From a virus: a DNA stretch of 20,306 nucleotides. This document shows positions 1 through 6,733 of this stretch, one piece after another. Numbering within the stretch: position 1 is the stretch's first letter; each line of letters opens with the position of its first letter. The stretch lies in the IMG/VR virus record IMGVR_UViG_3300009285_003004, positions 1-20,306 of that record; one strand, written 5' to 3'. The notes under the pieces were generated by a model, which did not search any database, was not told where the DNA came from, and worked only from the letters and a program-made list of their open reading frames with translations. The position numbers were made by a program, and so were the translations under genes.

Positions 1-701
1 CCGTTGGAACCCCTCCGGCAGAACCACCCGCTGAACAGACGGGGCCATTCAAGACACAAGAAGCCGCCTACAAGTCGTGGAAGGAAGCTCTGAAGCTGCA
101 CCACCGCACCGCCGAGAAGAATAACGTCTTGGCGGAAGAAAACGCCCGCTTGAAGTCGGAGTTGGAGCGTCGGCAAGGATCACCCTTGCCCGTCCCGGCT
201 CAAGAGAACCGCGAGCAGTTGGTGGAGCGGTTTGTGAGCGATCCGGGGAAGTTTATGGAGCAACACAATCAACAACTGACGCAACAGATCATTGACCAGC
301 ATGTGAAACCGATGGCGCAGGTGCTGCTGCAATTAGGCTATCGGATGCAAGCCGAGGAAGCCGCGAAAACCCTCAATGCGGAGGATCAAGCGCTCTTTCG
401 TCAGATGAGTCAGGATGGCTCAATGGGCGAATACCGCGCCTCCTTACCGCAAGGGGATCAGGGGATGTCTGACCTGACGTTGTTTCGGCTGGCCAAAGGG
501 GATTTTTTGAGTCATCACACCCAAGACCTTCAGCAGAAGGTCCACGCGGAGGAGACCCAACGGAAATCTCGGAATGCTCGCGTCACGACGGAACGAGGTG
601 GTTCACCCGCGTCGCCCGCGATCAACCCTCTGGAGATGTCGATGGACGAACTCAAACGCCTGGCCTATGCAGAATACAACCAAGAAGAACATGCCATTTA
701 G
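1..701 (+). CDS. Scaffolding-like capsid assembly protein, 3' part (5' end outside window)
   Basis: The frame is open from the left edge (first full codon at base 3), giving the last 232 residues; a TTG at 129 is internal, because coding-like sequence continues upstream of it. The visible protein is highly charged and helical: a Pro-rich stretch, then a Lys/Glu-rich coiled coil (AEENARLKSELERR), a Gln-rich helical middle, and a short C-terminal helix (MSMDELKRLAYAEYNQ) before the stop. Phage scaffolding proteins that lie directly before the capsid gene usually look like this: mostly helical, Glu/Gln-rich, with a C-terminal helix that touches the capsid protein. The role is inferred from this architecture and from the adjacent capsid gene; there is no catalytic motif. 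The stop codon TAG overlaps the AGGAGG ribosome site of the capsid gene, so the two are closely coupled. It would act inside the procapsid during assembly. Confidence 0.7.
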   Translation, partial: VGTPPAEPPAEQTGPFKTQEAAYKSWKEALKLHHRTAEKNNVLAEENARLKSELERRQGSPLPVPAQENREQLVERFVSDPGKFMEQHNQQLTQQIIDQHVKPMAQVLLQLGYRMQAEEAAKTLNAEDQALFRQMSQDGSMGEYRASLPQGDQGMSDLTLFRLAKGDFLSHHTQDLQQKVHAEETQRKSRNARVTTERGGSPASPAINPLEMSMDELKRLAYAEYNQEEHAI

Positions 702-704
702 GAG
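699..704 (+). promoter_or_regulatory. Shine-Dalgarno AGGAGG of the capsid gene
   Basis: AGGAGG shares its first two bases with the TAG stop of the preceding gene and sits 6 bases before the capsid ATG. This is a consensus site at ideal spacing, as expected for the most highly made protein of the virion. Confidence 0.85.
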
Positions 705-710
705 GCATAC

Positions 711-1805
711 ATGCCTAATGTCTTAGCCGATCCGTCGACGATTGCCACGGCGACGGGTCATTCCAGAGTATTCCTGGTGCGGACGGCCCTCGCCCGCTTG
801 GAGGTAGATACCCTCTACCACAAGTTCGGGATGATTACGCCGATGCCAAAAGGATCGGGGAACCGAACCGCCACCTGGGTACGGTACACCAACTTTACTG
901 CCGTCGCAGCGCCGTTGACGCTCGACGTGAATCCGGCTCCCACCTGGCTGTCCAACGCGACCGTCAGTGCGACCGTCGATCAACTGGGTGGGTTTACGCC
1001 CATCGGTGAATCGTTACGGTTGCACAGCATCGCGGACCCCTTGACTGAGATCGGCAATCTCGTCGGGTACTGGGCGGCGCAGACTGTGGATTTGAGGATT
1101 CGCAATGCGTTGTTTGGCACCACCCTGGACGATGAGAACCCCAGCAATGATGGGGCGCATCTGTCCACGTTCATCTACGGCATCCAGGGAGGGTTTTCGA
1201 CTCTCTTTTTGTCCGGGGATGGGACGCGGGTGGCCACACGCGCCTTGTTCCACAGTTACCTGACGGTTGACCCCACCATCTTCATCGAAGATGACTGGGC
1301 CATGAACCTCCGGCGTATTGACGACGCCGCCGCACGGTTGGAATCCAGCGCCGTGCCCAAGTTCCCCGATGGGAACTACGTCATGATTACGGACCCCAAG
1401 TCTGTCCGGCAACTGTTCCGTGACCCAGAGTTCCGGGACATGGTGCAATTCAATGGCTGGCAGACCAACGTGGCAGGCAAACCCTCCACGGCGATTCACG
1501 GGGTTCGGATTTTCATCAGCCAGCAAAACTTCATCACCAACACGGCGCCGCTCAGCGTGGCAGCGACGACTTTCTGTGCGGCCTTCTCGCCGATCTTCGG
1601 CAAAGAGGCGTATGGAGTGACGGGGTTTGGAGCGAAGGCGGGTGGAGACAGCTACGGCGGGATCAAGATTATCCACAAGACCTCTGGTCCGACGGATACA
1701 TCGAACCCGTTGAGCTTGTACGAGACCTATGGGTTCATCGTGTACCTTGGAGTCCGCGTGTTGCAAGGGACTCGCGGATATTTTATCGTGAGCCTCCAAA
1801 CGTAA
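711..1805 (+). CDS. Major capsid protein, N4-gp56 type
   Basis: 364 residues. The N-terminal third fits the N4-gp56 capsid family pattern: a helix ending in LEVDTLYHKFGM, a basic PMPKGSGNR segment, a W-x-R-Y strand, a variable loop after APLTLDVNPAP, then the sequence VSATVDQLGGFTPIGESL followed by a helix with DPLTEIGNLVG and a long helix (AAQTVDLRIRNALF). The C-terminal half is rich in strands and Gly, fitting an HK97-type fold, and ends near GYFIVSLQT. Length is normal for the family. The ATG has a consensus Shine-Dalgarno 6 bases upstream. A scaffold-like gene lies directly before it. The assignment is from remembered family features, not a search. Composition is high-GC (68% in the line 901-960), which contrasts with the gene that follows. 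The product forms the icosahedral head shell. Confidence 0.87.
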   Translation: MPNVLADPSTIATATGHSRVFLVRTALARLEVDTLYHKFGMITPMPKGSGNRTATWVRYTNFTAVAAPLTLDVNPAPTWLSNATVSATVDQLGGFTPIGESLRLHSIADPLTEIGNLVGYWAAQTVDLRIRNALFGTTLDDENPSNDGAHLSTFIYGIQGGFSTLFLSGDGTRVATRALFHSYLTVDPTIFIEDDWAMNLRRIDDAAARLESSAVPKFPDGNYVMITDPKSVRQLFRDPEFRDMVQFNGWQTNVAGKPSTAIHGVRIFISQQNFITNTAPLSVAATTFCAAFSPIFGKEAYGVTGFGAKAGGDSYGGIKIIHKTSGPTDTSNPLSLYETYGFIVYLGVRVLQGTRGYFIVSLQT

Positions 1806-1810
1806 CTCTA

Positions 1811-2458
1811 ATGATTCCAGGAATTATTTCTGAACCTGGGATCGCAGAGCCGTTGAATCCTGAGCGGCGGGAGGGCGCAAGCCCTCCTGCCCTCAAACGG
1901 TGCCGAGGATGTCTTGAGGAAAAGCCCATTGCTCAATATGGAAAACAGCAGAAGTGGTGGGGGATATGGGTAAATACTCATTGCAGGGTATGTGATGCAA
2001 AGAGGGTAAGACTCTATCGGATGGCCAATCTTGAAAAGGTAAAAGCCCGTGAACGTCGTCATAATCATTCTTTAGAAGGACAGAAATCGCACAAAAAATA
2101 TGTCGAGTCTCATCGTGTTCTTCTCAACCAAAAAGCGCATCAAACCTATTGGAAGAACCCTGAAAAATCTCGCGCCATTGCTATGAAAGCCTATGAAAAG
2201 AAAGGCCCAGAATACCAGAAACTTCAGCTTAGGAAGAAAAAAGGCACGCTGAATCAAGCGTGCATGATTTGTGGTGAACATCGCATTGTCGAATGGTGTC
2301 ATATCATTCCTCGACGCAAGGGTGGAGTCTCAGAACCGTGGAACATTTTGTATCTTTGTCCTACCCATCACCGTCTGTTGGACATCGCTCGTAATCTCTT
2401 TATCCCTGCCGAATGGCAACGGATTGCCCCACAGGTAGAAATGGCGGAGCGACAATGA
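1811..2458 (+). CDS. HNH endonuclease (homing-type, probable mobile gene)
   Basis: 215 residues. N-terminal zinc-knuckle-like pairs C31-x2-C34 and C58-x2-C61 are followed by a Lys/Arg/Glu-rich helical linker (about 70-140). The C-terminal HNH domain has C151-x2-C154, H164 in WCHIIPRRKGG, N178 in EPWNILYLC, then C183 and H186-H187. This is the usual phage HNH layout: metal-binding Cys pairs around a His/Asn/His catalytic core that nicks or cuts DNA. No Shine-Dalgarno is visible before the ATG, which lies 5 bases after the capsid stop, so translation may depend on reinitiation. The next Met is residue 72, beyond both N-terminal Cys pairs, so the early start is favoured. GC drops to 38-43% in lines 2041-2220, against 68% in the capsid line counted, which suggests recent transfer. 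No intron or intein signature surrounds it; a free-standing homing endonuclease is the best reading. A packaging-related HNH role is less likely at this position. Confidence 0.87.
   Translation: MIPGIISEPGIAEPLNPERREGASPPALKRCRGCLEEKPIAQYGKQQKWWGIWVNTHCRVCDAKRVRLYRMANLEKVKARERRHNHSLEGQKSHKKYVESHRVLLNQKAHQTYWKNPEKSRAIAMKAYEKKGPEYQKLQLRKKKGTLNQACMICGEHRIVEWCHIIPRRKGGVSEPWNILYLCPTHHRLLDIARNLFIPAEWQRIAPQVEMAERQ
1866..1891 (+). other. Strong RNA hairpin with GCAA tetraloop
   Basis: GGCGGGAGGGC pairs with GCCCTCCTGCC over 11 base pairs (one G-T pair) around the loop GCAA, a GNRA-type tetraloop closed by C-G. It lies 61 bases after the capsid stop and inside the N-terminal codons of the HNH gene. 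No T-run follows (next bases TCAAACGG), so it is not a standard intrinsic terminator. It could protect the 3' end of the capsid message, damp reading into the HNH gene, or be a relic of how the HNH gene arrived. Confidence 0.6.
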
Positions 2459-3132
2459 CAGCAACGCCCCCGCTAAAGGGGATGGATGTGAACTTTTACA
2501 AAGCGACGCTAGGGTCTGAATTGCTTCGCTGGTATCAGACCTGGCAGCCTCAGACCGTGGTGGACATTGGGACGGCGAGAGGTGATGTCTTGTTCAACAT
2601 CGTGCGGTACGATCCGCCCGTGTCCTCGGTGATTGGGGTGGACATTTCCCGCACGGCGTTGAAGATGGCAAAGATGTTGGTGAACCGCAAGGTGCATGAA
2701 CTCGGACGATCCTGTCAGGTGCAGTTTGTGGAAGGCTCCGCCGTGGCCTTGCCCTTGCCGGATAATGCGGGAGACATGGGGACGACGCATGGCCTCTTTA
2801 TTCATCTTCGCCCCGATGAAGTTCGTCAAGGACTGCAAGAGTTTTTCCGTGTCGTCCCCAAAGGCTTGTTGATTGAAAGCTCCTGTCATGCGCTGGCGAA
2901 GAATGACGCCCATCCCACGACGGATCGGACGAAGCGGTATTGGGAGGTTCGTTCACGGTACTTTTCGACCACGATGATGACGAATCTCCTCCGAAAATTC
3001 ATCGAATCCTTCCCGTATTATTTCGCGCATGATTACCTGGCCTTGTTTCGTTCACTGGGCTTGCGTGTGATTGATCGGGTCATGCTGGATGAAGGGACGC
3101 AGACGTTTGCGTATGCGGTAGCAAGGAGGTAG
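2455..3132 (+). CDS. Class I SAM-dependent methyltransferase
   Basis: 225 residues from the chosen start. The SAM-binding Rossmann core is clear: motif I VVDIGTARGD (D37 to D44), an acidic residue at the end of strand 2 (IGVDIS, D63), FVEGSAVALPLPDN for the adenine-side loop, and GDMGTTHGLFIHL in the motif IV region. This resembles the methyltransferase-11 group of small-molecule or sugar methyltransferases more than DNA methyltransferases, since no DPPY or PC motif is visible. The ATG at 2455 overlaps the HNH stop (ATGA) and has GGAG at 2446-2449, 5 bases upstream; an ATG at 2413 would overlap the HNH gene by 46 bases and is less likely. It is followed after 4 bases by three glycosyltransferase genes, so its substrate may be a sugar or glycan made by them. 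The true acceptor is unknown. Confidence 0.82.
   Translation: MTATPPLKGMDVNFYKATLGSELLRWYQTWQPQTVVDIGTARGDVLFNIVRYDPPVSSVIGVDISRTALKMAKMLVNRKVHELGRSCQVQFVEGSAVALPLPDNAGDMGTTHGLFIHLRPDEVRQGLQEFFRVVPKGLLIESSCHALAKNDAHPTTDRTKRYWEVRSRYFSTTMMTNLLRKFIESFPYYFAHDYLALFRSLGLRVIDRVMLDEGTQTFAYAVARR
3123..3130 (+). promoter_or_regulatory. Shine-Dalgarno AAGGAGGT before an ATC start
   Basis: A full-length consensus site, AAGGAGGT, covers the end of the methyltransferase gene. Six bases after it comes ATC at 3137, in frame with the glycosyltransferase. The frame has a stop at 3119-3121 and no ATG, GTG or TTG between that stop and 3215, so this site points to ATC as the initiator. Confidence 0.75.
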
Positions 3133-3136
3133 AGCC

Positions 3137-4810
3137 ATCCAACGCCCAATTTTCAGTTTAGTTGCCCCCCTTTACCAGACGGAAAAGTATCTCCCCGCCT
3201 TCATCGAAAGCGTTTTGACACAGGATTACGCCCTCTGGGAGTTGTTTATTGTCGCGGATGGTCCTTCACCAGAAGGGAAAGCCATTGTGGAAGGGTATCA
3301 GGATAAGCGCATCACCTACCTAGAGAAGCCGTGGTCTGGTGCGTGTGATACCAGAAACTTCGGGAAAGCCCAAGCGAGAGGCGATTTCATCGCTTTCCCG
3401 TCAACAGACTTCAAGCTCATGCCAGGATGTATCAGAAAATGGCTGATGTGGTTTCAAGACTTCCCTGAGAGTACCTTCGTCTACGGGGGCTATCGGCTCA
3501 TGCAAGAAGGGAAGCCCGTCATGGATTTTCCCTCAGAACCTTTCGACGTGAATCAACTGAAATACTACAACTACATTGACGGGGGATTTCCTGTGAAGCG
3601 TGAAGCCTGTCCAGACTGGGACCCTGCGATCAAGAGCCTGAACGATTGGGACTTTTGGCTGCAAGTCGTCCTCAAAGGCGGAGTCGGGAAATACATGATG
3701 TGGGACGGCAAGCCGGAGATTTCCTACATGGCAGAAATCCCTCGCGCTGGTGGGTTGTCCTATGACTCTCAAGAGCATTGGATTGAGCGGATGGAACAGA
3801 TCAAACGCAAGCATGGGATTCCCATTCATGAGACGGTGGTGACTTCGTTAGGGGCGCCCATTCATGCGAAACGGATCGCTCCCTTGATCGGGGCGGACTT
3901 CCTCCCTATGCCGTCCTTCAAGCCCCACCATTATCAAAATCTCTACCTCTTGGGATACTACGCCAGCACCAATCAGGATGAAGTGCCTCGCGAAGTGGCT
4001 CACATTAAGGTCTTTGCCCATCCGACAGAACGTGGCAAGCCCGCCGAAGGGTGTAAAATCATTCACTGGATTGGCACGGATGTTTCACTCCTCGGCCAGA
4101 AGTCCATGAATAGCTTGCGGGCGATGAAGGGACTCTTCAAACATATGCACATTCTCCATCTCTGTGAGTGTTCTTGGATGCAAGAGGAATTGAAAGAACT
4201 CGGTATTGAAGCGGCCATTCTCCCCCTCCCGATCAGCACAGACTTGAAGATGTCCCCATTACCAGAACGATTCTCTGTCGGCATCTATCTTCCGACGGGT
4301 GATGCCACAACGGACGAGAAGTATTGCAAGCAACTGATGAAGGACATCATCAAAACCCTCCCCGACGTAGACTTCAAGATTTTCGGGGATCGGATGCCTG
4401 GGAAGTTTGAGCATGAAGAACATCTGGGCTGGGTCCCCATTCAAGAGGCGATTGACCGTTGCACGATCAACCTCCGGGTCACGCCGCATGATGGCCTCCC
4501 CATCACGCCGATTGAGTTTCTGATTGCCGGACGGGAAGTGATTACCTCCGTTCCCTTACCTGGGGCGATTTGTTTAGGGAATCATGAGAGCTACACCTCC
4601 TTGCGAGAGTCCATTGTGGACGCGATTCGTCAGTGTCAGGATCATCCGAGAGAACCCGTTGAGCGCACTCTTTGGCGAGATCACTGGTTGCGGGAAACGC
4701 GCCCCGACATCTTCTTGGCTCGCTTTCATGCCAACATCGCCTCCCACCAGCGCAAGAATGGCCACGTCGAATCCCTTGAAGCCCCTGTTGAGGTGGCCGT
4801 CGGTGTCTAA
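3137..4810 (+). CDS. Two-domain glycosyltransferase: GT2-like N-terminus fused to GT-B-like C-terminus
   Basis: 557 residues if read from ATC at 3137, 6 bases after a perfect Shine-Dalgarno. That start restores the first GT-A strand (PIFSLVAPLYQTEKYL); the first standard start codon (TTG 3215) would remove it. Residues 1-215 are GT2-like: helix FIESVLTQDYALWELFIVADG (D41), a metal-site position degenerate as PSTDF (D91), and NDWDFWL (D172), where family-2 enzymes usually hold an acidic base. Residues about 230-530 look like a GT-B nucleotide-sugar domain: KIIHWIGTDVS (from 307), a Rossmann half (FSVGIYLPTGDA, DVDFKIFGD), and HDGLPITPIEFLIAG with E460 placed like the donor-binding Glu of GT4 enzymes. 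It likely adds one or two sugars to an unknown acceptor in the cytoplasm. GC is low in places (43% in 3541-3600, 40% in 4141-4200), hinting at transfer. Which half is active is uncertain. Confidence 0.82.
   Translation: MQRPIFSLVAPLYQTEKYLPAFIESVLTQDYALWELFIVADGPSPEGKAIVEGYQDKRITYLEKPWSGACDTRNFGKAQARGDFIAFPSTDFKLMPGCIRKWLMWFQDFPESTFVYGGYRLMQEGKPVMDFPSEPFDVNQLKYYNYIDGGFPVKREACPDWDPAIKSLNDWDFWLQVVLKGGVGKYMMWDGKPEISYMAEIPRAGGLSYDSQEHWIERMEQIKRKHGIPIHETVVTSLGAPIHAKRIAPLIGADFLPMPSFKPHHYQNLYLLGYYASTNQDEVPREVAHIKVFAHPTERGKPAEGCKIIHWIGTDVSLLGQKSMNSLRAMKGLFKHMHILHLCECSWMQEELKELGIEAAILPLPISTDLKMSPLPERFSVGIYLPTGDATTDEKYCKQLMKDIIKTLPDVDFKIFGDRMPGKFEHEEHLGWVPIQEAIDRCTINLRVTPHDGLPITPIEFLIAGREVITSVPLPGAICLGNHESYTSLRESIVDAIRQCQDHPREPVERTLWRDHWLRETRPDIFLARFHANIASHQRKNGHVESLEAPVEVAVGV
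4790..4796 (+). promoter_or_regulatory. Shine-Dalgarno GAGGTGG before GTG 4803
   Basis: GAGGTGG lies inside the end of the first glycosyltransferase gene, 6 bases before GTG 4803. It supports a short overlap start for the second glycosyltransferase in place of a far-upstream frame opening at 4584. Confidence 0.6.
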
Positions 4811-5525
4811 TCCTCGCGTGAGCGCGATAGGCTGTGTCTTAAATCTTGAGGCGTGGGTCGGCGAGACGTTACTAAGTCTTCGCCGTCAAACCTTCAAGGA
4901 GTTTGAGGCGATCTATGTGGATGACGGTTCGACGGATACCACCAAGCGCATTTTGATGCACTATGCCCAACTCGATCCGCGCTTCAAGTATGCCTGGGTG
5001 AAACATGGAGGATGCGCGAAAGCGTTGAACCTGGCCACCAAGATTGCCGTCGGAGAGATTCTGGTCGTCTGTAGCGGGGATGACATCTACGCCGAAGATC
5101 GCCTCAAGCGGACGGTGGAGTTTTTTGACGCCCATCCTGAGATCGATGTCTTTTACGAGAACTTCATGGTGTGTGACGATCAACTGTCGCAAGGTTCCCC
5201 TCATGAAGTGGGGCCGATGATTTTAGAAGATTACCTGACCATCCTTCCCAATGGCCGGGCCAATCAAACCATCCCGCATGGGTTCTCCGCCTACCGTCGG
5301 AAGGTGGCTGACGCGGTGCCCTATGATGAGTCACGGGAAGTCGGCATTGATTATCCCTTCTTCGCGGAAGTGGCCAAGCAGGGATTTCGCTTTGGCTTCA
5401 TCAATGATCCTGGCACGAAAGAAAAGCCCAAGATGGGCGGAGGGCTGTGTCGTGTCCGTCCCAACAGTGTCACCGCGCAACGTCAGGAGGAGGTTCGTCG
5501 TGGCGACGCCGCCGTCATCGCCTAA
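4803..5525 (+). CDS. Family 2 glycosyltransferase (GT-A fold)
   Basis: 240 residues. It begins almost directly with the GT2 fold: strand 1 VSAIGCVLN, helix ETLLSLRRQTFKEFE, then IYVDDGSTDTT (D40, D41), the hallmark nucleotide-binding turn. The metal-binding acidic pair is in LVVCSGDDI (D93-D94) after NLATKIAVGE. The C-terminal part (PHGFSAYRR, DYPFFAEVAKQGFRFGFIN) fits the acceptor-side segment. GTG 4803 overlaps the previous stop by 8 bases and has GAGGTGG upstream; GTG 4818 is an alternative. Residues read upstream of 4803 in this frame do not look like glycosyltransferase sequence. It is expected to transfer a sugar from a nucleotide donor in the cytoplasm. Unlike the first enzyme of the cassette, it keeps the DD pair, so it should be active. 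Donor and acceptor cannot be told from sequence. Confidence 0.85.
   Translation: MSNPRVSAIGCVLNLEAWVGETLLSLRRQTFKEFEAIYVDDGSTDTTKRILMHYAQLDPRFKYAWVKHGGCAKALNLATKIAVGEILVVCSGDDIYAEDRLKRTVEFFDAHPEIDVFYENFMVCDDQLSQGSPHEVGPMILEDYLTILPNGRANQTIPHGFSAYRRKVADAVPYDESREVGIDYPFFAEVAKQGFRFGFINDPGTKEKPKMGGGLCRVRPNSVTAQRQEEVRRGDAAVIA
5485..5493 (+). promoter_or_regulatory. Shine-Dalgarno AGGAGGAGG before GTG 5500
   Basis: AGGAGGAGG sits within the end of the second glycosyltransferase gene, with 6 bases to GTG 5500. It fixes the start of the third glycosyltransferase and gives a 26-base gene overlap. Confidence 0.75.
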
Positions 5526-6732
5526 CGGGGCTTGGAAGTATCACGTCCCCAAGAAGTCCGTGGCGTTCTTCGGCACGGGAACCTATGGGAACGTGTATCA
5601 TCGGCTCATTCGCGTCTCAAAAGAACTGGCGAAACGCGGATGGGAGATTTACGGCTTCGGGTATGATCCTACCAAGCATGAACAGTACGTCTGGCAACAG
5701 GACATGCAAGACATCGGCTTGAAAGCCAACATGGAGTATTTGGTGCGTCAGTCTCATTTCAGCATCTTTCAGCTGTGTCAAACCGAACTGGCCACGGCGT
5801 ACATGGAGGCCTTGCAGGAAGTGGTGAAAATCCCCATCCTGACGGATATGGACGATGATCCCTTCAACGTGGATGCCTGGAACCCTGGGGTCCGTGTGAA
5901 TACGATGGGCGAACAGTACCAGATCATTGCCGCGCAACAACTCAAACTGTGCAATGGCGTGTTGGTATCCACCGATCAACTAAAAGAAGTCGCCCTCGAA
6001 TACAATCCCCAAGTCTGGGTCGTCCCGAACACGGTGGATGACGATTGGAAGAATCTCACCAACGCCAGACGGTTGGGCGGCAAAATCCGCATTGGCTGGC
6101 AAGGGGCTTCAGCCCATCGAGGCAATCTTCGGATCATCAAAAATGTGGTGACAGCCATTCTTGAGAAGTACCCGCAGGTGGAGTTTTACTTCTGGGGGCC
6201 GTGGTTCCCTGACTGGGCGAAGCATCCCCGGATTCTCACCAACGAGCAGTTTGTCTTGATTCATGACTACCCGAAAGCCTTTAGTGAGCTAGGATGGGAC
6301 ATCAACGTCTGTCCGCTGCAAGATACCCTCTTTAACCGAGCTAAGAGCAACATCCGGTGGATGGATGGGGCGGCGTTGAAAATCCCCTCCGTGGTGTCAC
6401 GGACAAGAGCCTATGAATGTGTGAGAGACGGGGAAGATGGCCTGATCGCGCAGGATGAAGGCGAATGGATTCAGGCGCTCAGCCGGTTGATTGAAGATCG
6501 TTCCTTTCGTCGCCGGATCGGGGCGCAAGCCCATCAACGAGTCTGGAAGGATTTTCCCGTCGGCAAAGCGGCTGCCGTGTATGAGCAAATCTTCCAACAC
6601 TATCTCCCCTTAAATCAAGAATTGAACAAGGCGTCGCAGGAGGCCCATGAAGACTATCTCATCCGGCAACAAGCGATCCTGGCGTCTGGCGTGATCAAGG
6701 ACGAAACGAAAATCCCCGTGGAGGTGAAATAA
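5500..6732 (+). CDS. GT-B glycosyltransferase, GT4-like
   Basis: 410 residues. The N-terminal Rossmann half starts at KKSVAFFGTGTYGNVYHRL, with a Gly-rich loop and a following helix (VSKELAKRGWEIYGFGYD). The C-terminal half begins at IRIGWQGASAHRGNL (I198), followed by VEFYFWGPW and DINVCPLQDTLFNRAKS (F278-S283). RWMDGAALKIPSVVS and YECVRDGEDGLI (E306) correspond to the donor-sugar loop of GT4 enzymes, ending in a helix that crosses back (residues about 375-395). Length is normal for GT4. GTG 5500 has a strong Shine-Dalgarno; the frame runs open upstream to 5251, but those residues are an out-of-frame reading of the previous gene. It ends one base before the adaptor gene start and closes the sugar cassette. 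It should work as a retaining transferase on a nucleotide-sugar donor; the acceptor is unknown. Confidence 0.87.
   Translation: MATPPSSPNGAWKYHVPKKSVAFFGTGTYGNVYHRLIRVSKELAKRGWEIYGFGYDPTKHEQYVWQQDMQDIGLKANMEYLVRQSHFSIFQLCQTELATAYMEALQEVVKIPILTDMDDDPFNVDAWNPGVRVNTMGEQYQIIAAQQLKLCNGVLVSTDQLKEVALEYNPQVWVVPNTVDDDWKNLTNARRLGGKIRIGWQGASAHRGNLRIIKNVVTAILEKYPQVEFYFWGPWFPDWAKHPRILTNEQFVLIHDYPKAFSELGWDINVCPLQDTLFNRAKSNIRWMDGAALKIPSVVSRTRAYECVRDGEDGLIAQDEGEWIQALSRLIEDRSFRRRIGAQAHQRVWKDFPVGKAAAVYEQIFQHYLPLNQELNKASQEAHEDYLIRQQAILASGVIKDETKIPVEVK
6720..6727 (+). promoter_or_regulatory. Shine-Dalgarno GGAGGTGA before TTG 6734
   Basis: GGAGGTGA overlaps the last codons of the third glycosyltransferase and lies 6 bases before the TTG start of the adaptor gene. 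It supports TTG as a genuine start. Confidence 0.75.
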
Positions 6733-6733
6733 T

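Noticed and set aside
1014-1799. Long antisense open frame (261 codons) opposite the capsid gene
   Set aside because: It mirrors a strong coding sequence, has Arg/His-rich shadow composition, and no ribosome site or domain.
1866-1891. Intrinsic terminator for the capsid transcript
   Set aside because: The stem is strong but no T-run follows, and genes continue directly downstream.
1800-2460. Group I intron or intein around the HNH gene
   Set aside because: The capsid frame ends normally before it and the methyltransferase starts normally after it; no split gene or splice-site residues are seen.
3215-3217. TTG as the start of the first glycosyltransferase
   Set aside because: It removes the first strand of the GT2 domain and has no Shine-Dalgarno, while AAGGAGGT lies just before ATC 3137.
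5251-5499. Upstream extension of the third glycosyltransferase
   Set aside because: The residues are an out-of-frame reading of the second glycosyltransferase; AGGAGGAGG supports GTG 5500.
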